64,000 nt of DNA from Echinarachnius parma (lineage: Eukaryota; Echinodermata; Echinoidea; Clypeasteroida; Echinarachniidae). The first letter of the stretch is position 1. Every line of letters begins with the position of its first letter. The stretch is taken from assembly GCA_037951105.1 (NCBI GenBank), contig JBAMJV010003108.1:1-64000 (forward strand), given 5' to 3'. This document shows positions 35,101-46,300 of the stretch, piece by piece. The notes under the pieces are model-generated. The model was given only the letters and a program-made list of their open reading frames with translations. It ran no database searches and was not told the origin of the DNA. The position numbers and the translations under genes are program-made.

Positions 35101-38100
35101 TCATTACCCTGTCTTGTCAGATCCATCTAATACTTTTATCTTATATTAATTCATGATGTAGTTGCAGCATTGTCTGGGAAGAGATGTTAGACGCCAGTTT
35201 TTCTTTTTTATGCACCCCGGAAACGTGTGCCATCAATGCTCTATCCTTTTCCTTCGTGCATCGCGCATCGAGGTGGGGTCTGATCTCATTTTCGGCAAGG
35301 ACATCCGATTGAGTTTGACCGGGGGCTTGATGATATAGGCCTTTGTGTATTGTAGCTTGGGAGTGCGCGAGTCTGAAGGGTCAAGTTTAATGACCCATTT
35401 GGCGCTGCATTTGACATGTAACGTATACGGCGGCCATTTTGGATTTTAGCAATATGGCAAGCATGACGAGTTGACGACAGCAGAAGATGTGAAATTAATG
35501 AAAAACCACCGTAATCAGAATCCCTAAAACCGAAAAGCCCATACTTATATACCCTTGTACATGTATTATGCTAGCCCTGTATAACTCACTACTCTCAACC
35601 TTTCACTTTGATGGCGGCCATTTTGAATTTGACCAATATGACTATACATGACAGTCCCAGGTAGACCTCAAATCGATGAAAGACCATCATAATCAGATTC
35701 TCTCACCCCCAAAACCCCATATTTATGCATACTCATTTATGTTATGCTTTTTCCGTTTGAAACTACACGTGACCTTTAACTCAGACGGCGGCCATTTTGG
35801 ATTTTACCATTATGACTAGCATGACAGCCACAAGGAGACCTCAGATCTATAAAAGGACATCATTATCAGATTCCTTGACCCTGAAAACCCCATATTCATA
35901 TAAACTATTTCATGGTAGCCCTTATCCGTTGAAAATAAACTTGAATTTTAACTAAGATGGCGGCCATTTTGGATTTGACCAATATGACAGCCCCAAGGAG
36001 ACCTCAAATTGATGAAAGAACATCATAATCACGTTCTCCGACCCTGAAAACCCCACATTTATATAAACTTTTAATTTGCTAGTTCTCTTTGTTTTGAAGC
36101 TACGGGTGATTTTGAACCCATATGGCGGCCATTTTGGATTTGCCCAAAATGGCGGCCCCAGAGGGCGCCCTTCTTTTCATCCGGCAGAAACACTGACCTC
36201 TACTAATGGACGGGCGGCTGTACGTTGATTGGCCATTCAAAAATGAGGCCGCCGCGCGCGCACGGCGGCCATATTGGGACCATCATCATTGACCGCCGAT
36301 AACCCGCTGTTGATAGTGTGTAACATTTGTAAACATTTTTCAGATTAATTTTACCAATTGTTCTCGTTATGTAAAAAAGTGTTGATTGTATTCTGATTAG
36401 GGAAGGCACATTACATGGCATTTGGCTGTACAAATCGAAATGATAATGACATGAAAAAGGCTGAAATCACGTTTCATAGGCGAGTTGTTTACAGTCATTG
36501 GGCCGCCTACAGTCCCATGTGTTATGTGTTGTGTCAGCAAAGATTATAGTTTCCCTCTTATATTCACATATATATTAGGTTGCTACATTTATTATAAATA
36601 GTGTACTGTACTGATAGATTTGTTTAAATATTGAAATAAAACAAGTGAAATCGATAAGAGATTTAGATACGGGCAGGCAAATAGATGACACAAATGTGAT
36701 TGTAAACTTGAAAATGTATTTTTGATATAATTGAATAAGTGATTGGGGTTTAAAAATGTTTGAATTCATAAAGCCTATACTAAGGCTAGGGTTTTTTGTC
36801 GAAAAAGTGACTCATTAAGTTAATTACAGCCAATAAAAAGTGAAATAATGAAAGAAGATACAATAAATTAAATATTGGTATTATGCACTCATTTGAATTT
36901 ACAAGGAATCATGGTGAATTTTGAGGGGATACCGAGTCATTGTGGAATTTGCAATGAAATGGTTGATAGAGAAGCAAAACATGGCTTGGGAAAAAAAGGA
37001 GATTTGTAATTAAGTGAAATGAATAGTATGATTAAACAAAAGTATTTTATTAAATGGCAACAAAGATGGGAGGACTTTGAATCTTCCTTGGAAAATATTT
37101 AAAATAATGTAACTCAGTCGTATATAGGCCTACCATTATTGCATCGTTTACGGATGGGAAATATTGGTATGTGTATATCATGGGCATATAGAAAGATACA
37201 TAATGTATTTTTTAAACTTTAGGAGCAATTAATTTGAGTTGAAACAAAAAAGAGAAAAGAAGGAAGAAAACAAAAACAGATTGGCTCAAAATGAATGAAG
37301 AACGGCAATAAACACAAAACAACACCAACGACAACATGTCTCTCCAATTAATGTAAAGTATTGACTGTTTTATAACATGTACTAAATAGAGGTTGCATAT
37401 GGTCGAACATCGAATTTATTCAGAAGTGTTTTATAACCTCCATGATCGATCCCTGGTCGATGTTCATAATGATTGAAAACAAACCATAAAGGTAACATTA
37501 TGAACCATAACTCATAAAGCATGCCCTTTGAAATAGTAATCTCAGGAAGAACGCGGAAAACATGTTACCAAAATAAATTGAAAAGGAAAGAAAAGAAAGA
37601 TTGGCTTTCTTGTTATGATATTTTGATATACGAGGATGATGACGTGCCATATTATATGGTATAGTAAAGTGATGCATGAACGCATGGTACAATTAAATAA
37701 ATTAATGAAAACAGCAGAAAAGTTCTTTCTTTACATGGGGAACAAAATCTTGTTTAAAAACAAGGGGAAAATAAGAGATAAACTAGGGGCGAGTAATAGT
37801 TATAAGATTCCGAGGGAATCCGAGGGAATCTCTCCGGGCAACGCCGGCGCGCATATACCTTACGTTACCGTGTAAGCATCATAACAAATGGCGAATTATC
37901 ATTGCTTGAGCTGTGATACAATACGCTGGATAATTGTAATTAATCATGCTAGTATTCAATCACTAAGACTATTTACTTCACTCATATATCATTCATGGGG
38001 GGATAAAGGGATATAAAAATGCCATGGTTAGCAACAACTCCGTAGCAAGTAGAATGCACTACCACGTTCGTGCATTATCCGCTGTTACGGGTTGATGGTC

Positions 38101-38393
38101 CCAACATGGCGCGCGCCCACAGTCCGCGGCCTCAATTACTGAGCCATGACCGCCCGTCCATAAGTAGAGGTCAGTGGGCAGAAATCGTAATACTATGATA
38201 TGGACTACCTCTGGGCCAAATTTGGTGCTTTTAGAAGAATCTGCACCAAACACTCCCTATATGTCCCTAACAGCCCCGACTATAACGCTTATAAGCAGCT
38301 CTCAAGATATTGACTTGATGATGAAAAGATGCCATTGCAAGAGCATACGGCGACACATATTGCGAATGCAAGGTAGTCATCATCATAACCACT

Positions 38394-38436
<43 letters not shown>

Positions 38437-40058
38437 CTAATTGGGCTTACATCACCATCATCGTCATCCTCACTGATATCATACTCATCATCACCATAAT
38501 CAACGTCATCATCACCGCTATCATTATTATCATCATAATGATATTCATCATCACAGATATCACCATCGTCTTCATCATTATAATCATCATCATCATCACC
38601 GCTATCATCATCATCATCAACTTCATAATCATCGTCATCATCATCATCATCACCGCTAACATCATTATCATCATCATCGTCACCATCACCGCTATCATCA
38701 TCATAATCATCATCATCATAATCAACATCATCATCACCGCTATCATCGTCATCATTATAATCATCGTCATCATCACCGCTATTATCATCATAATCATCAT
38801 AATAACAATAATCATAGTCATCATCATCATCATAACATAATCATCATCATCACCACAACCATCATAATCATCATAATCATCGTCATCATCACCGCTGTCA
38901 TCATCGACATCATCATCGTCGTTATCATCATCCCTCTTTGGGCATAAAAGTGATAAAATGAGAGTCGTGTGGAGCCTAGCTTTCGATCCTGGCAGGATTT
39001 TCGTCAGGGCAAAAATGACAAAGACTCGAGTCTTACTTGCGTGCTCTTGACAATGGCCACGATGGCAAACGGAAGGCAACAGCAGAGGGTGTCACATATT
39101 GCAAATGCAAAGTAGTCGTCATCATCATCATCATCCCTAATTTGGCTTACATCATCATCATAATAATCATCGTCATCATCACCGCTATCATTATCATCAT
39201 CATCATAATCATCTTCATCATCACCGCTCTCATCATCGTCGTCATCATTATAATCATCATCATCATCATTACCACTATCATCGTCATCATCGTCATCATC
39301 ATCGCCGTTATCATCGTCATCATCATCATCATCACCGCTATCATCATCATCATCATCATCGAGTCTTACTTGCGTGCTCTTGACAATGGCCACAATGCCA
39401 AACGGAAGGCAACAGCAGAGGGTGACCAAGATTGCGAATGCAAGGTAGTCGTTGGGCTGCACTTGTGTTTCTCGCACGATCACTGTAGTTTGCGGTGCAC
39501 CCTAAAGAAAATACAAGAAAGCATGAATAATTGTTAAAATACTGAAAAAATAGAGTGCCAATACGTGTGATATTATACTGATTTCATATCGGTTAATTGT
39601 TTAGGTAAAGGTACAATCATACTCGACACAAAATAGTATCGTTTAAAAAAAAGATACTTTACATACAAATACATTCATTGTCAAAAGTATGACACATTTC
39701 AATATTTTAATTGCTTTGCATCGGGCGTTATCAGGTCAGGTCAGTTCAGGTCAGGTCATATGATCTCTCTTGCTACCTTTTGAAATTTGTTTATGATGTT
39801 ATGAAGATTTGTGCACTATGACTACAACTATATTTATCATTATCTTCATGAGGATAATGATCATCATCCTCCTCCTCTTCTTAAACATCATAATAATTGT
39901 TCATACTCATCGTCATCATCATCATCATCACACTGGCATTGTCATCAACGTCAAAATCATCACCGTCATCTAAATTATCTCCTTGATCATTATCACCATC
40001 ATCAACATCATCCACAGCAGCAGCATCACTATCATCATCACCAACACCAGCATCATCG

Positions 40059-40094
<36 letters not shown>

Positions 40095-40098
40095 CCAA

Positions 40099-40130
<32 letters not shown>

Positions 40131-40273
40131 TCACCAACACCAGCATCATCACCACCACCACGACCACCATCATCATCATCATCATCATCATCAACACCAG
40201 CATCATCACCACCACCACCACCAACATCATCATCATCATCATCATCATCATCACCAACACCAGCATCATCACC

Positions 40274-40307
<34 letters not shown>

Positions 40308-43300
40308 TCATCACCAACACCAGCATCATCACTACCACCACCACCAACAACACCAACACTATCATCATCATCACCATCACTAACACCAGCATCATCTCAA
40401 TCATCTCCTTGATCATCGATCACAATCAGCATCATCATCCACAGCAAAAACAACATCATCAACCACATCATCATCATCCTCGTTATCATCATCATCATAC
40501 TCATTAATCACACTTACCGCGTATTGAATCATAGGCAGCGGTGCTCCAGGCTGTGGAGCTCCATACGGGGCATTGTAGTTTGGAGGGGGCGGGGCCCCCT
40601 GGCCCCGAGGTGGGTAATCCTGAGGGGGGTATCCGTGCGGTGGGTGGGACTGGCCCCCATGCGGTGGCTGGGACTGGCCCTCCTGTGGTGGGTGGGGCTG
40701 GCCCCCATGCGGTGGGTATGGTTGGTCCCCCTGAGGGGGGTAGGACTGCCCTGCTGCGTATGAGGACGGGGCCTCAGCGGAGGGCTCCTCCAGCTCTGTG
40801 TATGGTACTGTCAAATAGTTAAAAATACCAAAAAATACAACAAAAAAATCAAAAGATAAATTGTATATATGTAACATTTTACCTAAATAATCATAATAAT
40901 CATGCTTTTCAGATACGGGGAGAAGGTGTCGCCGTATTGCTGGGCTAGTCCTAAGTAACTAAATGTTTAAATCATCTGACTTAGTAAAATACGCGTCGCT
41001 GATTGGCTATACACGGTCACATACATGCGGTGTCAATTTGGTATGACAACATGGCTAGAGAGTCATGACACCCATCAACATTACAACGTACATACATGCA
41101 CCGGTACGTACGGTGTACCGGGTACCGCTATATACCACGCGTGTACCGTGCAATAATTATTATTCTCGCAGCCACACAATTCTAACGAAAATCAGCGATT
41201 TCCAGTACAACTTGATCAGATAATTACATGATTAACATACTCGAAGGAATCAATCAACACATATTTCCGATATAGAAATCTAGTGATCGGAACATGTTGA
41301 GATATTAGTGCTGAGAGAAGCAAATTACGTACGAAAATCGACTGCATTGTACTGTGTGTTGTGAACAATTGTGTTGTGTGATGTGTGTGTGTGTGTGTGT
41401 GAAATGGAAGCTCTGGATTATCCAAATTTGCCCAAGAAACAGCCTACTAATTGATATATTTGCAAAATTATATATCTATTCCAATGAGATAGATATTGCC
41501 AACGAGGAATCGCCCATACGCTACGTGTATTACGACCACGCGGTTTTCTTCCGATATTTCTGTATTTAACCATGCTTAGGTTCGGATTTTATCACACAAG
41601 CCCTATTTCAATACATATTCAACAATAATGATCAATATAGATGTATTCGGCTACTTTCCCGAAACTGGACTTGGGCTTTAAGCAAATAGTATGTATTCGA
41701 AACTTCTTTGCATGCGTACGAAACTAGTTGCATGGCGTATGAAGACAATTAATTAATATTTGTCAAAGTGGTGGTAACTGGCGTTATTAATGGCCTGGTC
41801 ACATCTGACCGGATTGCGTAAACGTATGCCAAACGTATAGAAAATATGCGAAATAAAATCATTCGGTGACGAACTTAATCTCCATTGTTGCTCGAAGAAC
41901 GGATATAAAACGAATTTAACGTACAAAAACGCACGATTACCAGACATCACCGTGTGAGTAACGGACAACACCGTACGCGTAACGTACACGAACCGGTCAA
42001 AACGAATGTGGAACGCATAAGAAACGGACAAAACGTACTTCGAACGTATTTTTTAGCCTGGTCATATCTGACCGGATTGTGAAAACGTATGACAAACGAA
42101 CAGCAAAATTGTCAATCCGTTCGTCTCCGTTTGTATACGTTTATTGTCCGTTTCTAGTTCGGTGAATACGTTCCTTGTACGGCGATGTCTGTTCTATCCG
42201 TTTGAAAGTTTTGTGCATGCACAAAACTTGAAACGGACACCACCGAATACAGTCGTCCGTTAGTCGTACGTTTGTTGTGCGCTGTGCATCCGTTTTGTTC
42301 GGTACTCGTACGTTTCTTGTCAGTTCGTATCCGTCAACGGACATCAATGGATACGAACTGACAAGTACAGGCCGAGAAACGTACGAGTACCGAACAAAAC
42401 GGATGCACAACGTACAACAAAAGTACGACCAGCGGACGACTACTTTCAAACGGATAGAACAGACATCGCCGTACAAGGAACGTATTCACCGAACTAGAAA
42501 CGGACAAGAAACGTATACAAACGGAGACGAACGGATTGACAATTTTGCTGTTCGTTTGTCATACGTTTTCACAATCCGGTCAGATGTGACCGGGCCTTCA
42601 ATGGAACGAAAAAGGTGGTTTAAAAAGGGATAAAAAGATAATAGACTTGACTGGCTTATGTTGTTTGTCGGTTATTGTGGTGCGGCGTTGTGTCCGCTAG
42701 CACCCACGCTGTGTACAGAAGAGATTCAACTTTGGTCGTGCTACGTGCAGTGGTTTGCCAAGCGTGGCCCTATTATGCCTCGGTCACGGTAAATTGCCAC
42801 TTGGTCTACACTCTACAACCAGTGGCGTAGCTACGGGGTGCACGGGGGGCACGTGCCCCCCCCCCCCCAATAATTTCGAAAAAACAATAGAAAACATAAG
42901 GGGACATTTTTTTAACAAACAAAGAAATACATAAGGTGTGCCTCGCCCCCCCTCCCCCCCCCCCCCCCCCCCCCCCAATCAGTCGACCACGCTACGCCAA
43001 CCATTTGGTCTACTAGAAAATTATGAATCTTGCCGCTTAATTGTGATTATGATTATGGATTATGATTAGGGTTAGGGTTCTGGATTAGGGTTAAGGTTAG
43101 GGTAAGGGTTAGGGTAAGAGTTAGGGTTTTGGAGGCATCAGGTAGTAGACCAAATGGGAAGTAGACCAACTGAGATTAGTGAACATAAACCTCGGTCACA
43201 CCTTTGCGTATTGGGCTTGCTTATTGCTGCGTATTGCTTGAACGCAGACACACCCACTAACCATGGGTGTATAACTACGGAGATGGAGGAGGGGCCTTGG

Positions 43301-46300
43301 GGGCCGTAGCTCCAACCCCCTCCATCCCGAGAGTTTGAAGATGGCCATATTAAGGCACATATAAAACATATAAAGCATATAAAGCCCCTCAAATGCATGT
43401 AAATCTATGTCACATTTAGGACAAATCGTATCGCAGTTCGGCATGCTCATAGTATGATCTGGCAGAAGCTTGTCACATTCGAACAATGATATAGCATTAC
43501 AAATAGTTTTCAGCTCATCAACAAACCTTTTAATCGGTACATAAGATTAATAGAATCAACCAACTCAGTCAGTTTTTGTAAAATGTAAAAAATGCTTTTT
43601 GGCAACCCGCGTCTTGAAAAATGGCCGCCATGTTGGATTTTCGCCATTATACATGTCTGTATGTATCATAATCGTTTTAGCATATCAGGTCACATATGAA
43701 TCGACATCAAGATAATACAAATCGGCAAACTCAGTCAACTTTTATACAAACAAATTAGCCTTGGCGGTCATCTTGGAAAGTGGCAGCCATCTTGGATTTT
43801 CGCTTTTATATTGGTCCGTTTGAATTACAATCGCTCGTAAAATAAGGCTACCATGTACCCAACCCCTGCCATGAATTGTTTTGGAAAGGTTTGTTTAATC
43901 AAATCAAATCCGTCATTATATCATTTATGATAAGTTGAGAAATATGATGGGGACCCCACCCCCCCCCCCTGCCCTTCCCCTTACTCCACCCTCACGTTGG
44001 AATTACTCAATTATCATACAATTCTTTTATAATGGTTATTTTCATTAATTTGGTCATTATGTATCCAGATAAAAGTGTAACAACACATTATCATTGCATT
44101 AGTTATACTCAACTAGAGATGTGAAACATTTGAAATGGCGCGGACAAGGCAAATAGAGGACGCTAGTCATATTACGCGCGCGCTACGCACGAGACACGCC
44201 GTCTGTACAAATTAATGGTATCCCCCCCCCCCCTTTTTTTAGCAGCACGTTCTTCGAGCCTAGTTGACTGTCATGGCGCAGCCCAATGCGGGCGGCTGAG
44301 TAATTTTTTCCCCGGCCCTCTATATGTCTTGTCCGAGCAACTTTAAATTTGCACCCCCACCCCCCCCCCCCCCCCCTGTTTTAGAAAAGCCTCTTCCGCC
44401 CCTCAAGGTCATAGAAACTTCCGCGGTGAAAATTAAATATCATGTATGAAACATGGTTGAAACCAATGCCTTATTAGAGAGCGCCCTTTTGTGTGTTAAT
44501 GGCGCTTTTTGAATGATAATAGGCTTTTTACTGAGTCGTTTGCATTTTTGTATACCTTTCGAGCATGGTGGGGTTATAAATATTAGTTTGTTATGTTACT
44601 GTGCAGGTTTTGGTTACTAAAGTTCAGCCTTACCAAAACTGTATTACATCTTTAAATTTGCACCCCCTTTTTTTTTTACAAAACCCTCTCCCGCCCCTCA
44701 AGGTACGTCATAGTTGAGAAACTTCCGAGGTGAAAATTAAATATCATGATGTTAACAAAGAAATGTGTCAATTGTATGCTTCTTTCACTTTGAACACATT
44801 ATTGTTATGATTTATGACCATTAGCTGTCTAACTACAGTATGCTGTATTGGAGATATAAGCAGATGCTAATGTATCTATTGGGCGCAAAATAGAATTATG
44901 TTGTGTTAGTGAATATCACTTTTCTCAAATTTCAGCCAAAAAACATCCAATTAACATCAGATTTTCACACATTACTTTGTGGACATATCGGATCACTCCA
45001 ATACACATTTTATTAATCACTGTTTGCATATGCCAACGTCCAACGAAGTGAAACAGAGAAAGTTTGTTTGAATTGTAACTTTACTAACTTCCCCATGAGT
45101 CGCAAAACTGTACGCGTCGTTAATTGGCTAAACGCGGTCACATGACTGGGGTGTCAATTTGGTATGACACCATGGCGCACGCTGCAAATGAGATTGCATT
45201 ATGACGTCACAATGAGAACCAAATGTGTACGTGTATAATCTAGAGAAATCTAGAGAGAGTCATCCACTAATATAATTCCCTTTTCTGCATGTGACTTGCA
45301 AGTCTATTCAAAACATGCTGCATTGGCAGCAATATCTTGTTCAGACTGAATGTTTACCTCTTGAACATTATAAACCAGAGACAGTATACAGTTGTTAACT
45401 GCCATGGTGTCATACCAAATTGTGACACCCCAGTCATGTGACCGTGTTTAGCCAATTAACGAAGCGTATTTTACTAAGTCAGATGATATAACATAATGGT
45501 AACTGTGATATATTGAATGAGCTATTGGATTCAAAATAGAGCACAAAAACATCAATGTACACAACACGTAAGCATGTGAATGATGTGACATGTCTCATTG
45601 TACATAATTGTTTACAGTGTGTTGTTGTATTTTTCAGATACACATTCCATTACTAAACTTATTATGACATGTATAAAGTTTTTAATTCAATTCAAAACTT
45701 TATTTCAGACACAACTGCACATGGCAGAGGTGATATATAGAACATACTAGGTTATATTACATGCATATGATTATAGGAAATAATATACAAACATTAGTAT
45801 AATAAAAGCATATCTTACACAAAAGCTGTACTGTACTATGTATAACTACAATCTAAACTATAACAACACTGTATTCTAACGTACATATTTGATTAACATA
45901 ATTATAACGATCTGCGGTGTAGCATTAATTAACCACATGCATGGACAAAGGAATTATGCTAGTTGATGACTCAATTTATGTGAGTTTTGCGACTCATGGG
46001 AAATTACCATTCAAACAAACTTTCTGTTTTTCACTTCGTTGGACGTTGGCATATGCAAACAGCGATGAGTGATTAATAAAATGTGTATTGGAGTGATCCG
46101 ATATGTCCACAAAGTAATGTGTGAAAATCTGACGTTAATTTGATGTTTTTTTGGGCTGAAATTTGAGAAAAAATGCAAAGTGATATTCGCTAACTCATTG
46201 TACTTCATTTGTATACGGCAACAAGTTTATATCTGAAGTCTTCAATCGTAAATATCTTTTGAACGAAATGGAAATTTTAACAACTGAAACCTTTCGTGTG

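Larger units (their letters stand above)
33848..38281. mobile_element. 4.4-kb foldback element in intron 2 of gene B
   Basis: TIRs of more than 100 bases begin AGTCGGGGCTGTTAGGGA and include GCAGATTCTTCTAAAAGCAC and TTACGATTTCTGCC. Next inward on both sides lie tandem ~170-200-base units with GGCCATTTTGGA and GGGTTTTCAGGGTC (33957-34390; inverse 35425-36165). The middle has a two-copy tandem (34735-35085), a THAP-like remnant and a LINE fragment. A short-range inverse of 36190-36320 lies at 38060-38190. No clear target duplication. Confidence 0.75.

Noticed and set aside
39811-40383. His-rich protein of 190 residues on the plus strand
   Set aside because: A reading of CAT/CAC repeats on the strand opposite the gene, without promoter or splice context.
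42277-42633. 118-residue plus-strand protein with a minus-strand twin
   Set aside because: Both frames read the arms of the 542-bp palindrome.
43040-43132. Chromosome end or fusion point
   Set aside because: The TTAGGG tract is short, mixed with TAAGGG, and sits in the same place in three dispersed elements.
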